Positions 34,743 to 43,311 of a DNA stretch of 64,000 nucleotides are shown here, piece by piece (the first letter of the stretch is position 1; every line of letters begins with the position of its first letter). Source of the stretch: DASUPK01 sp963743575 (GTDB lineage Bacteria > Actinomycetota > Thermoleophilia > Solirubrobacterales > 70-9); NCBI GenBank assembly GCA_963743575.1, contig CAVUQC010000007.1, forward strand, positions 1,426,001 through 1,490,000, read 5' to 3'. A model generated the notes under the pieces. That model saw nothing but the letters and a program-made list of their open reading frames with translations, was not told the origin of the DNA and searched no databases. The translations under genes and the position numbers were made by a program.

Positions 34743-34955
34743 TTGGCCGAGAGTCGAGCACGCACTGCTGCGGTGACATGCGAGGACTGTTTCTTCCGTT
34801 GCCGCGGCCTCTGCGCCCTCGGGCTCGATTCGCCCTGTCCCACGTTCAGGCCCAACACGCCGGAGGGGCTGGTTCCGCCCCGGCAGCCCGCGCTGTTGGA
34901 GCGGCTGCCAGGCCGCTCCTTCTCGGAGCGGAGGCCGAAGGCCGTAGCGACTTAG
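34743..34955 (+). CDS. Small cysteine-rich protein (possible zinc finger)
   Basis: 70 residues from a TTG preceded by AGAGGGGTAGG. The core VTCEDCFFRC-RGLCALGLDSPCPTFRP has five cysteines in a C-x2-C-x3-C-x3-C-x7-C pattern, followed by a Pro/Arg-rich segment. I believe similar short proteins occur in related actinobacteria but cannot name a family. The last ~18 residues (LPGRSFSERRPKAVAT and stop) are encoded by inverted repeat copy C. Upstream lies a 224-base non-coding leader (34519-34742), rich in potential GC hairpins (CGGGTACGGAGCCCG near 34666), that I could not match to a known riboswitch. Metal binding is inferred. Confidence 0.6.
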   Translation: MAESRARTAAVTCEDCFFRCRGLCALGLDSPCPTFRPNTPEGLVPPRQPALLERLPGRSFSERRPKAVAT

Positions 34956-34995
34956 GCAGAGAGGCCGCTTGCAGCCGCGGCTATATGGCGAAGCC
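34901..34995. repeat. Dispersed multi-hairpin repeat, copy C (inverted)
   Basis: Read on the minus strand it begins GGCTTCGCCAT at 34995, contains AAGTCGCTACGG, and ends GGAGCGGCCTGGCAGCCGC at 34901. This is the same order of blocks as copies A and B. It contains the C-terminus and stop of the small Cys-rich gene. Confidence 0.75.
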
Positions 34996-35040
34996 GGGCC
35001 GCTCCCCTTTAGTCTCCCGGCGGGCCATGAGGCAGCTGCC

Positions 35041-35832
35041 TTGAAGATCACCGTGCTGGGCAAATCGCCCTCCTGGCAGGACGCCGGGGGCGCCTGCAGC
35101 GGGTACCTGATCGAGACGGATGGGGCGAAGGTCCTGCTCGATTGCGGTAACGGCGTCTTCGGCAAGCTGCGCGAGCGGGTGGACTACACCGAGGTGGACG
35201 CCGTAGTCATCTCCCACCTCCACGCCGATCACTTCCTCGACCTAGTCCCCTTCTCATACGCGCTGATCTACGCCCCGAAGCAGCAGCCGGTGCCGGTGCA
35301 CATCTGGGACGGGACCGATGACCCGGCGCATCCCCGGCTGATCGCTCCTCCGGGCGCCATCGAGACCTTCCGCCGGGTGGTCGGGGCCTGGGGCAACGAC
35401 GATCTGATCGAGAGCGCATTCCGGATCGAGGAGTACTCCTCCGGCGACCGGATCGAGATCGCTGACATCTGGACGAGCTTCCACCCGGTCCCGCACTTCG
35501 TCGAGACGTTCGCCGTGCGGATCGGCTCCCAGGGAAGCGGCGAGGTCGCCTACAGCGCCGACACCCGCCCCGGCAGCGAGATCGTCGAGATCGCGCACGA
35601 CGCCGACCTGCTGATCATCGAAGGCACGCTTCCCCGGCCCGAGCGCACGGGCCAGCGCGGCCACCTGACCCCGGAGGAGGCCGGCGAGCACGCAAAGAAG
35701 GCGGGGGTCAAGCGGGTGGTGATCACCCACATCTCCGACGAGCTCGGAGAGGACTGGGCGCGCGAGGAGGCGGAGAAGGGGTTCGGGGGCCCGGTAGAGA
35801 TCGCCAAGGAGGGCGCGACCTACGAGGTCTGA
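35041..35832 (+). CDS. Metallo-beta-lactamase fold hydrolase (RNase Z-like)
   Basis: 263 residues from TTG at 35041; the frame is open upstream, but that segment is repeat-derived. The MBL motif HLHADH is at 59-64, followed by FHPVPHFVETFAVRI, an AYSADTRPG segment (Asp) and VVITHISDE (His). The arrangement resembles the RNase Z/ElaC and YciV-like group, without the tRNase exosite being recognisable. It could act on RNA, phosphodiesters or small esters. Two GGGGTCTGACCCC palindromes follow its stop, then hsp20. Confidence 0.85.
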   Translation: MKITVLGKSPSWQDAGGACSGYLIETDGAKVLLDCGNGVFGKLRERVDYTEVDAVVISHLHADHFLDLVPFSYALIYAPKQQPVPVHIWDGTDDPAHPRLIAPPGAIETFRRVVGAWGNDDLIESAFRIEEYSSGDRIEIADIWTSFHPVPHFVETFAVRIGSQGSGEVAYSADTRPGSEIVEIAHDADLLIIEGTLPRPERTGQRGHLTPEEAGEHAKKAGVKRVVITHISDELGEDWAREEAEKGFGGPVEIAKEGATYEV

Positions 35833-35837
35833 CCGCC

Positions 35838-35873
35838 GGGGTCTGACCCCTTGGTGTTAAGGGGTCTGACCCC
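35838..35873. repeat. Two GGGGTCTGACCCC palindromes
   Basis: Perfect 13-mers at 35838-35850 and 35861-35873, 10 bases apart (TTGGTGTTAA), five bases after the MBL gene stop and 28 bases before the hsp20 start. Confidence 0.85.
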
Positions 35874-35900
35874 ATGGTGTTGATGGCTATGGTTCCCCTC

Positions 35901-36356
35901 ATGAGTAGCCAGCGCGATCCATTCGCCGATTTCGCCCGGATGCGGCGGGAGATGGACGAGCTCCTCGGGGACTTCTGGGACCAGGCCGGCTATCGGCAGC
36001 GCCGCCCGGTCGCGGCCTTCGTGCCGCGCGTCGACGTGTACTACTGCGGCGACGACGTTCCGCAGAAGGCGGTGGTCAAGGTGGAGCTGCCCGGCATCGA
36101 GCTCGAGGCGGTCAATCTCGAGGTGCGAGGCAGGACGCTGGTGATCAGCGGCGAGCGGCCGGTTCGCGACACCGAGGGCCGGACCTATCAGCAGGTCGAG
36201 CTGCCCTCCGGACCCTTCCGCCGCGTCGTCGAGCTCTCGGTGGATGTCAACGCCGAGAATGCTCAGGCCACCTATGAGGACGGCATCCTCCGGGTCGAGC
36301 TGCCGACGAGGCTGCCCCAGGCCGCCCGCCAGGTTCCGATTGAGCGCGCCGAGTAG
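35901..36356 (+). CDS. hsp20: Hsp20/alpha-crystallin small heat-shock protein
   Basis: 151 residues from the ATG at 35901, chosen because TATGGT (35888-35893) sits seven bases upstream; earlier in-frame ATGs lie inside that promoter region. FVPRVDVYYCGDD begins the alpha-crystallin domain, with VKVELPGIELEAVNLEVRG and the closing ATYEDGILRVELP (consensus GVL-type). It is an ATP-independent holdase that forms oligomers. It is followed 31 bases later by lon on the same strand, making a protein-quality-control operon. No CIRCE or HAIR-type operator was recognised. Confidence 0.92.
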   Translation: MSSQRDPFADFARMRREMDELLGDFWDQAGYRQRRPVAAFVPRVDVYYCGDDVPQKAVVKVELPGIELEAVNLEVRGRTLVISGERPVRDTEGRTYQQVELPSGPFRRVVELSVDVNAENAQATYEDGILRVELPTRLPQAARQVPIERAE

Positions 36357-36387
36357 CGAGCCTCCAGACGGGGGAGAGAGCCTGACG

Positions 36388-38799
36388 ATGGCCGACGTTG
36401 AGACTCCTCAGCTCGAAGTCGTCGAGATCCCCGACATCGACGAGGCCGTAGCCAGCACCGAGCCGCTGCCCGACGCCCTTCCGATCCTGCCGCTCAGGGA
36501 GACGGTCACCTATCCCGACACCCTCACCCCGCTCGCGGTGGGACAGGAGCGCTCCATCAAGCTGGTCAACGAGGTGCTCTCCGGCAACCGGATGCTGGCG
36601 ATGGTCGCCTCCAAGGACCCCGAGCTCGACAGGCCGGGCCCGGACGAGCTCTACGGCGTTGGTGTCGCCGGCACGGTCGCGCGGATGATGAAGGTGCCCG
36701 ACGGCACCCTGCGCATCCTGGTCCAGGGGAGCGTCCGCATCCGGATCCTCGACTACGTCAGCAAGGAGCCCTACCTCCTGGCGAAGATCGAGGAGATGCC
36801 CGATGTGATCGAGGCGTCCACGGAGCTCGAGGCGCTCACCCGCAACGTGCAGAGCACCTTCAGTCAGATCATCGAGGCGATCCCCTACCTGCCCGAGGAG
36901 CTCCAGCTGGCCGTCGCCAACCTTGACGAGCCCTCGGCGCTCTCCCACCTGATCTCCGGCGCGCTTCGCATCTCCACCGAGGAGAAGCAGGAGCTGCTCG
37001 AGACCGTCGACGTGACCAAGCGACTACGGCGGCTCTCGGAGATCCTCACCCGCGAGCTCGAGGTGGTCCAACTCGGCTCCAAGATCCAGTCCCAGGTCGA
37101 GTCGGAGATTGACAAGGGCCAGCGCGAGTACTTCCTCCGCCAGCAGATGAAGGCGATTCAGGAGGAGCTGGGTGAAGAGGACGAGCAGCAGGCGGAGTTG
37201 AACGAGCTGCGCCAGCGGATCGAGGAGGCCGAGCTTCCAGAGGAGGCGCAGAAGGCAGCCGAGCGCGAGCTCTCCCGCCTCGAAAAGCTGCCTCCCGTCG
37301 CGGCCGAGTACGGCGTGATCCGCACCTATCTGGAATGGATGGTCGACCTGCCTTGGTCCAAGGAGACCGAGGACAACCTCGACATCTCCCATGCGCGGAA
37401 GGTCCTCGACGAGGACCACTACGACCTCGAGGAGGTCAAGGACCGGATCCTCGAATATCTCGCGGTCCGCAAGCTCAACCCGGACTCGCCAGGCCCCATC
37501 CTCTGCTTCGTCGGCCCACCGGGCGTCGGCAAGACCAGCCTGGGCCGCTCCATCTCCAAGGCGCTCGGGCGGGAGTTCGAGCGGATCTCCGTCGGCGGGG
37601 TCCGCGACGAGGCCGAGATCCGAGGCCATCGCCGTACCTACATCGGTGCCCTCCCCGGGACGATCATCCGCGCGCTGCGCGACGCCGGCACCCGCAACCC
37701 CGTCTTCATGATCGACGAGATCGACAAGATGGGCGCGGACTTCCGCGGCGATCCCTCCAGCGCCATGCTCGAGGTGCTCGACCCGGCCCAGAACTCGACT
37801 TTCCGCGACCACTACCTGGACCTGCCGTTCGACCTCTCCGAGGTTCTCTTCATCGCGACGGCCAACATCCTGGACACGATCCCGCAGGCGCTTCAGGACC
37901 GGATGGAGGTGATCCAGCTCGCCGGATACACGGTCGAGGAGAAGCTCCACATCGCGAAGCGCTATCTGGTGCCAAGGCAGCTTTCGGCGAACGGCCTGAG
38001 GGCATCGAACATCGAGTTCGCCGACCCCGCCCTGAACGCAATCATCGAGGAGTACACGCGCGAGGCCGGCGTGCGGAATCTCGAGCGTCAGATCGGCACC
38101 GTCTGCCGCAAGGTCGCTCGCGATGTCGCAGAGGGAAAGGCCAAGGGGAAGGTGAGGGTCTCGGCCAAGCGTGCCCGCGAGCTGCTCGGCAAGCGCCAGG
38201 TCTTCTCCGAGACCCGCCGCCGGACCAAGGATCCCGGCGTCGCCACCGGCCTGGCTTGGACGCCGGTCGGCGGAGTGGTCCTCTTCATCGAGGCGAGCGC
38301 GGTACCCGGATCGGGCAACCTGACGATCACGGGCCAGCTGGGCGACGTGATGCGCGAGTCGGCGCAGGCTGCGCTCACCTGGGTGCGGCGGCACGCGCAC
38401 GAGCTCGCACCCGATCTCGAGGATGAGTGGTTCGCCAACCACGACATCCACGTCCACATCCCCGCCGGGGCCGTGCCCAAGGACGGCCCCTCGGCGGGCA
38501 TCGCGATGGCCACTGCCCTCGCCTCGCTGATCACCAACCGCCCGGTTCGAAACGACGTGGCGATGACCGGCGAGATCACCCTGACCGGCCAGGTCCTGCC
38601 GATCGGCGGCCTCAAGGAGAAGTCGCTGGCGGCACAGAGGGCCGGCATCAAGCAGGTGATCGTGCCCGACCGCAACGAGGGTGACGTGGAGGAGATCTCC
38701 GAGCAAGAGCGGGAGGGGCTGGACTTCGTCTACGCCGACGACATAGGCGATGTGCTGAAGGTCGCCCTGCAAACGGATGGGAAACGCGCCAGCGGGTAG
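36388..38799 (+). CDS. lon: ATP-dependent Lon protease (LonA)
   Basis: 803 residues, with a strong SD (GGGGGAGAGAG) before the ATG. The N-terminal LON substrate domain (~30-235) begins LPILPLRETVTYPD, and a coiled-coil region (KGQREYFLRQQMKAIQEELGE) follows. The AAA+ domain has Walker A GPPGVGKT at 376-383 and Walker B VFMIDEIDKM. The protease domain has catalytic Ser702 (KDGPSAG) and Lys745 (GGLKEK). It degrades misfolded and regulatory proteins in the cytoplasm. It is downstream of hsp20, probably co-transcribed. A hypothetical membrane protein follows 39 bases on. Confidence 0.96.
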   Translation: MADVETPQLEVVEIPDIDEAVASTEPLPDALPILPLRETVTYPDTLTPLAVGQERSIKLVNEVLSGNRMLAMVASKDPELDRPGPDELYGVGVAGTVARMMKVPDGTLRILVQGSVRIRILDYVSKEPYLLAKIEEMPDVIEASTELEALTRNVQSTFSQIIEAIPYLPEELQLAVANLDEPSALSHLISGALRISTEEKQELLETVDVTKRLRRLSEILTRELEVVQLGSKIQSQVESEIDKGQREYFLRQQMKAIQEELGEEDEQQAELNELRQRIEEAELPEEAQKAAERELSRLEKLPPVAAEYGVIRTYLEWMVDLPWSKETEDNLDISHARKVLDEDHYDLEEVKDRILEYLAVRKLNPDSPGPILCFVGPPGVGKTSLGRSISKALGREFERISVGGVRDEAEIRGHRRTYIGALPGTIIRALRDAGTRNPVFMIDEIDKMGADFRGDPSSAMLEVLDPAQNSTFRDHYLDLPFDLSEVLFIATANILDTIPQALQDRMEVIQLAGYTVEEKLHIAKRYLVPRQLSANGLRASNIEFADPALNAIIEEYTREAGVRNLERQIGTVCRKVARDVAEGKAKGKVRVSAKRARELLGKRQVFSETRRRTKDPGVATGLAWTPVGGVVLFIEASAVPGSGNLTITGQLGDVMRESAQAALTWVRRHAHELAPDLEDEWFANHDIHVHIPAGAVPKDGPSAGIAMATALASLITNRPVRNDVAMTGEITLTGQVLPIGGLKEKSLAAQRAGIKQVIVPDRNEGDVEEISEQEREGLDFVYADDIGDVLKVALQTDGKRASG

Positions 38800-38838
38800 T
38801 CTCCCGGTGCACCCTGGAAAACGATCCTGAGGAGACCC

Positions 38839-39288
38839 ATGGGGGCACAAAGCAGAAGCGCGAAAGCCGGAGATGCTGCCCGGTCGGTTGCGTCCAATCC
38901 ATATGTGCGACGGCTCATCGAGGATGACGAGCTGCGCGAGAACATCCGAGTGGCCTTCGAGGCCGCCAAGGGCGCGTATGCCCGGATGTCGAATGGGAAG
39001 GGGCCCGCGAAGGCCCTGATGGACGACAAGAAGGTTCAGCGTGATCTGCGGACGGCGGCAGAGTCGCTTCGGGATGCTTCACAGCAGCTGCGCGGACGGA
39101 GCACCCGCCGCCGGTTTGGGCTTGGAAAGGCCCTGCTCGTGGGCATCCTCGGTGCGGCCCTGGTTCTCATCCTGAGCGAGGACGCGCGCAAGCTCGTGCT
39201 CGACAAGCTGTTCGGCGCGGAGGAGGAGTTCGAGTACACCTCGACCACCACCCCGGCTCCGGACACCGAGACCGTCCCCAGCGCCTGA
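38839..39288 (+). CDS. Hypothetical single-pass membrane protein
   Basis: 149 residues, with SD GAGGAG before the ATG. The N-terminal ~90 residues are charged and helical (LRENIRVAFEAAKGAYARMSNGKG, DLRTAAESLRDASQQL), and a single membrane segment follows (FGLGKALLVGILGAALVLIL, ~93-113). A short acidic Thr/Pro tail ends the protein. The topology recalls YtxH-like stress proteins, but I see no defining motif. It lies between lon and an intrinsic terminator, so it may belong to the hsp20-lon transcript. Confidence 0.8.
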   Translation: MGAQSRSAKAGDAARSVASNPYVRRLIEDDELRENIRVAFEAAKGAYARMSNGKGPAKALMDDKKVQRDLRTAAESLRDASQQLRGRSTRRRFGLGKALLVGILGAALVLILSEDARKLVLDKLFGAEEEFEYTSTTTPAPDTETVPSA

Positions 39289-39311
39289 CCGCAGGCATCA
39301 CCGGTTCTTTT

Positions 39312-39347
39312 CGAGGGCGTCCACTGACTGGGCGCCCTCGTCTTTTC
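39312..39347 (+). terminator. Intrinsic terminator closing the hsp20-lon region
   Basis: CGAGGGCG (39312-39319) pairs with CGCCCTCG (39333-39340), loop 13 bases, followed by a T-rich TCTTTTC. It is one of the few hairpins here with a U tract. Confidence 0.8.
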
Positions 39348-39380
39348 TGCGGCCGCCAGGAGGTCTAATCTCGACCGGCG

Positions 39381-40760
39381 ATGGCGTCACGGGAAGTGGC
39401 ACCTGACGAGAGGAGGGCCCGCCGCAACGTCGTGATGACGGCTGCGATTGCGGGGCTCGGGGGCCTGCTCTTCGGTTACGACACCGGGATCATCGCCAGC
39501 GCGCTGCTCTTCATCAAGGGCGACTTCGACCTGAGCGGGTTCGAACAGGGAATGGTGGTGAGCGCCGTGCCGGTGGGCGCGATCTTCGGCGCAGCGATTG
39601 CGGGCCAGGCAGCCGATCGGCTTGGGCGCCGCTACGTGATCATCGCCGCCGCGGTCGTCTTCATCATCGGCGCGCTGGCGAGCGCGGCGGCGCCGGGCCT
39701 CGCGGTGCTAATCATCGCCCGCGTGCTCCTGGGCGTCGCGGTCGGGCTCGCCTCGGCGAATGCCCCGGTCTACATCTCCGAGGTGGCGCCGCCCGAGAGC
39801 CGCGGCCGCCTGGTCAGCTACTTCCAGCTCTCGGTGACGGTCGGCATCCTCGTCGCCTACCTGGTGGGTTTGGCGTTCTCCCATTCCCATGACTGGCGCT
39901 GGATGCTCGGGCTCGGGGCGGTTCCCGCGCTCGCCCTCGGGATCGGGATGCTCGAGATGCCCCAGAGCCCGCGCTGGCTCGTGATGGTGGGCCAGGACTA
40001 CGCCGCCCGCAAGGTCCTCGAGAAGATTCGGCGGGACGACGAGGAGGCGATCACCGAGGAGCTCGAGGAGATCAAGGGCAGCATCGAGGCAAAGCCCGGC
40101 GGCTGGCGCGACCTGTTGGAGCCGGCGGTCCGCGCCGCGTTGCTGATCGGCGTCGGCCTCGCGGTGCTTCAGCAGGTGAGCGGCATCAACACGGTCATCT
40201 ACTACGCGCCGACGATCATCCAGTTCACGGGCGTCAACTCAGCCTCCTCGGCGATCGTCGCGTCGCTCGGAGTCGGGGTCGTCAACATCCTGGCGACCCT
40301 CGTCGCCCTCCGCCTGATCGACCGGAAGGGCCGCAGGCCGCTGCTGATGGTCGGCGTCACCGGCATGGTGATCGCGCTCACCGTCCTCGGGGGGGCCTTC
40401 CTCTTCAACGCGGGCACCACGCTGATCTCGGCGATCGCGATCATCAGCCTGATGTCCTACGTCGCGGCCTTCGCGATCAGCCTCGGCCCGATCTTCTGGC
40501 TGATGAACTCGGAGATCTATCCGCTCAAGGTCCGCAGCAAGGCCGCCGGGGTGGGGACGATGGCCAACTGGACCTCGAACTTCGTGATCTCGCTGACCTT
40601 CCTGCCGCTGATCGACCTGCTGGGCCGCACCGGCGCCTTCTGGGCGTATGCGGCCGTCGGGGTGTTCACGCTCTGGTTCTGCTGGAGGCTGGTGCCGGAG
40701 ACGAAGGACAAGGAGCTCGAGCAGATCGAGGCGATCTTCCGTGAGCGCGCGGCTCAGTAG
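39381..40760 (+). CDS. Sugar porter family MFS transporter
   Basis: 459 residues with twelve predicted membrane helices. Sugar-porter signatures are GGLLFGYDTGIIASALL (helix 1), DRLGRRYVI (loop 2-3), PVYISEVAPPESRGRL, PQSPRWLV, and LQQVSGINTVIYYAPTI (helix 7), with DRKGRRPLL and a final PETKDKELEQIE. It probably imports a hexose, pentose or inositol by H+ symport. TAATCT (39366-39371) is nine bases before the ATG. The stop overlaps the -10-like TAGTCT of the next gene. Confidence 0.93.
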   Translation: MASREVAPDERRARRNVVMTAAIAGLGGLLFGYDTGIIASALLFIKGDFDLSGFEQGMVVSAVPVGAIFGAAIAGQAADRLGRRYVIIAAAVVFIIGALASAAAPGLAVLIIARVLLGVAVGLASANAPVYISEVAPPESRGRLVSYFQLSVTVGILVAYLVGLAFSHSHDWRWMLGLGAVPALALGIGMLEMPQSPRWLVMVGQDYAARKVLEKIRRDDEEAITEELEEIKGSIEAKPGGWRDLLEPAVRAALLIGVGLAVLQQVSGINTVIYYAPTIIQFTGVNSASSAIVASLGVGVVNILATLVALRLIDRKGRRPLLMVGVTGMVIALTVLGGAFLFNAGTTLISAIAIISLMSYVAAFAISLGPIFWLMNSEIYPLKVRSKAAGVGTMANWTSNFVISLTFLPLIDLLGRTGAFWAYAAVGVFTLWFCWRLVPETKDKELEQIEAIFRERAAQ

Positions 40761-40771
40761 TCTGCGCGCCG

Positions 40772-41473
40772 ATGGCCAGCGTCCACATCCTCGTTCCGGC
40801 CCAGCGCTACGTCTTCGCCGTCTCCAACGGCGACGCTGAGGCGGCAACCATCGACAGCTCGGCGGAGGGGTTCGAGCGCTACAAGTCGCTCCAGCAGGGC
40901 GGGCGGACGACGGGCATGGTGGCCTTCCCGAACACGCTTCTGATCCGCGGCGAGCGCGACTATCTCGTCGATCCCGGGCTGATCATGCAGGGAGCGCCGG
41001 TGATCGGGGCGATGGCGGAGCTCGGCGTCGACCCCAACGAGGTGAAGGACGTGATCCTCACTCACCTCCACTTCGATCACGCCGAGGGTCTGGCGGCCTG
41101 GCCGATGCGGCGCACCTATGTCCACCGGATCGAGACCGAGGCCCCGTATGCCCAGATCGTCGCCGGCGTGATGGAGATGGCCAACCTGGAGGTCATCGAC
41201 GGCGAGGACGGGGAGATCGAGCCGGGCATCCGCTGGATGCTCACGCCGGGCCATTCCGACGGTCTGATCTCGCTCCTGGTCGATACGGATGACGGCCTCG
41301 TGGTGATCGCCTCCGACTGCGTGGGGCCGCTGCCGGAGTACTTCGACGAGATGACCCTGCCCGACGATTTCGGTCCGGAGCGCGAGGAGCTCCTGAGGCA
41401 GTGGCAGCGAATTCGGGACCTGAATCCCGCAGTGGTCATCCCGGGCCACAACCCGCCGGTGCAACTCCGCTGA
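40772..41473 (+). CDS. Metallo-beta-lactamase fold hydrolase (AHL-lactonase-like)
   Basis: 233 residues. The metal motif is HLHFDHAEG (~94-102), followed by TPGHSDGLISLL, ASDCVG and the late PGHNPP. This order is that of the N-acyl-homoserine-lactone lactonase/AttM-like branch, though many members hydrolyse other lactones or esters. TAGTCT (40758-40763) lies eight bases before the ATG. The 12-base gap to the upstream MFS gene allows either read-through or a separate leaderless start. Confidence 0.85.
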   Translation: MASVHILVPAQRYVFAVSNGDAEAATIDSSAEGFERYKSLQQGGRTTGMVAFPNTLLIRGERDYLVDPGLIMQGAPVIGAMAELGVDPNEVKDVILTHLHFDHAEGLAAWPMRRTYVHRIETEAPYAQIVAGVMEMANLEVIDGEDGEIEPGIRWMLTPGHSDGLISLLVDTDDGLVVIASDCVGPLPEYFDEMTLPDDFGPEREELLRQWQRIRDLNPAVVIPGHNPPVQLR

Positions 41474-41479
41474 CCGTTA

Positions 41480-41552
41480 AGGGTCAGGCACCTAAACATC
41501 GTTAAGGGGTCTGACCCCGTGGGGTGGCTGGCAGGCTGTCCAGCCAGCCAAA
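41480..41552. repeat. GGGGTCTGACCCC palindrome and GGCTGG hairpin before TetR gene
   Basis: A degenerate AAGGGTCAGGCAC lies near 41480, and a perfect 13-mer palindrome is at 41506-41518. Then GGCTGGCAGGCTGTCCAGCC (from 41526), an inverted repeat of GGCTGG/CCAGCC, ends just upstream of the TetR promoter. Confidence 0.65.
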
Positions 41553-41569
41553 CGCCTAGTGTTCGGCCC

Positions 41570-42172
41570 GTGGAGGCCACCAAGACGCGCGAACTGAGCG
41601 GGGAGAAGGCCCAGCGGATCGTCGAGGCGATGCGCTCGAGCGTCGCCCGCCGCGGCATCTCCGGCTCGACCTTTGAGCACGTCGCCCGGGAGGCCGGCGT
41701 GAGCCGGGGGCTCCTGCACTACTACTTCGGGACCAAGGAGGCGCTCCTGGTCGAGGTGGTCCGGCGCGACACCGAGCACCGGATCGCCCGCCTCGACGAT
41801 GCGCTTGCCGGGGCCACCTCGGCGGACGGGCTGCTGGACATCCTGGTCGCTGACCTCGAGGACTCGATCCAGAACGATCCCGGCTTCTGGGTCCTGCTCT
41901 TCGACCTCTTCACCGCCGGCAGGCGCAACCCGGAGATCCAGCGTGAGGTGGGTGAGCTCTTCAACCGCACCCGCGGCCACGTCGCCGACATCCTGCGCGC
42001 CAAGCGGGAGGAGGGTGTGATCAAGCCGCGCTTCGACATCGATGCGGTCGTCGCGCTTCTCTTCGCGCTCGCCGACGGCATCGCCCTGCAGCTGCTCTCA
42101 GATCCCGAGCGCGATCACGCCGACGTGATCTCCGCCGGGACCGAGGCCGCGGGGCACCTGCTGGCGGGGTGA
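41570..42172 (+). CDS. TetR-family transcriptional regulator (paired with thioesterase)
   Basis: 200 residues from GTG at 41570, preceded by TAGTGT (41557-41562) at seven bases. HTH: AQRIVEAMRSSVARRGISGSTFEHVAREAGVSRGLLHYYFGTKEALL-type, from ~14 to 60. The C-terminal domain resembles the BetI/TetR_C_6 type. It overlaps the following thioesterase gene in GTGA, so the pair is one operon and the regulator probably controls it. An inverted repeat GGCTGGC...CCAGCC just upstream is a candidate operator, but its short arms make that uncertain. Confidence 0.9.
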   Translation: MEATKTRELSGEKAQRIVEAMRSSVARRGISGSTFEHVAREAGVSRGLLHYYFGTKEALLVEVVRRDTEHRIARLDDALAGATSADGLLDILVADLEDSIQNDPGFWVLLFDLFTAGRRNPEIQREVGELFNRTRGHVADILRAKREEGVIKPRFDIDAVVALLFALADGIALQLLSDPERDHADVISAGTEAAGHLLAG

Positions 42173-43269
42173 TCTGGCAGGAACCCTCGAAGGGCGGCTA
42201 CCCCGACCGCTCCTTCCTCGGGCTTCCCGGAATCGAGCGCATGAGCGCGGGGAGGAGGGGGCTGATCCCCTTCTCGCCGATGGGCTATCTGACCGAGCTC
42301 GAGATGACCGAGGGCTCGCTGGGCCACTCAACCTTCTCGATGCCGGCATCCCCCTGGTTCGCGAATTCCTCCGGCCTGATCTCGGCGGGCATGCTCGCCG
42401 TGATCGGCGACGCCGCTCTCGGCTCGGTCATTCACTCCTCCGTGGAGGCCGGACAGGGCATGACGACCGCTGAGCTCTCGATGTCATTCCTCCGCCCGGT
42501 CGTGCCGCGCGAGGGGGCCGCGATGACCGGGTCCGGCCAGCTGATCCACCGTGGGCGCACGATGGGCATCTCAGAGGCCTTTCTCTTCGACTCAGAGGAT
42601 CAGCTGATCTCGCACGGGACCACCCGGTGCTCCGTCTTCCCGCCAGTGGATCCGATTCCGAAGCCACCCGACCTCGACGCACCGCCCCACCCGAACCCGG
42701 TCCCCGGCAGCTCGCCCGAGGACCCGCTCCGGCAGCCGGTCGAGGGCGAGGTGCTCTCGCAGGACGAGTTCGAGAGCCGCGACGGTCTCGCGATCCTGCG
42801 GGCGCTTGCCGCGGAGGAGTTGCCGCGGCCGCCGATCCACCACCTCACCGGGCTGCGGCTCGTAGAGGTCGAGGAAGGCAGCACCGTGACGGCCCTCCCC
42901 TGCAGCAAATGGCTCTCGACCTCGGCGGGGACGATTCAGGGCGGCTTCACGGCGATGCTCGCCGAGAGCGCGATGACCTCGGCGGCCTACAGCACCGTGG
43001 ATGCGGACACCGCCGTGGCGCCTCTCGACTTCAAGGTCAACTATCTGCGCCCCGTCTTCCCGGACGGGAACGACCTGGTCGCGCGCGCCCGGATCCTCCA
43101 TCGGGGCCGGACGCTGGTGATCGCCGCCGCCGAAATCACGAACTCGGAGGGCAAGCAGGTCGCGCTCGCCACAGGCTCCTCGATGTACCTGCCCGGGCGG
43201 CCGGCGAACCTGGTCGGGGTCGAGCTGGGCTCAGGCTCATCCGATCCGGAGGACGATCCCGGCGCTTAG
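42169..43269 (+). CDS. Tandem hotdog-fold (PaaI-like) thioesterase
   Basis: 366 residues with two hotdog domains. The first (~40-155) has NSSGLISAGMLAVIGDAALG and SMSFLRPVVPREG; the second (~245-345) has STSAGTIQGGFTAMLAESAM and FKVNYLRPVFPDGN. Each ends with a matching IHRGRTM / LHRGRTL segment, so they arose by duplication. A proline/acidic linker joins them. PaaI-type enzymes hydrolyse acyl- or aryl-CoA thioesters. The GTG start overlaps the TetR stop. The usual catalytic Asp/Asn at the start of the central helix is not conserved identically in both halves, so perhaps one is structural. Confidence 0.85.
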   Translation: MIWQEPSKGGYPDRSFLGLPGIERMSAGRRGLIPFSPMGYLTELEMTEGSLGHSTFSMPASPWFANSSGLISAGMLAVIGDAALGSVIHSSVEAGQGMTTAELSMSFLRPVVPREGAAMTGSGQLIHRGRTMGISEAFLFDSEDQLISHGTTRCSVFPPVDPIPKPPDLDAPPHPNPVPGSSPEDPLRQPVEGEVLSQDEFESRDGLAILRALAAEELPRPPIHHLTGLRLVEVEEGSTVTALPCSKWLSTSAGTIQGGFTAMLAESAMTSAAYSTVDADTAVAPLDFKVNYLRPVFPDGNDLVARARILHRGRTLVIAAAEITNSEGKQVALATGSSMYLPGRPANLVGVELGSGSSDPEDDPGA

Positions 43270-43311
43270 CACGTTTGCCGTCCCTTCAGGTCGCGTTGAT
43301 AGGGTCGCGCC

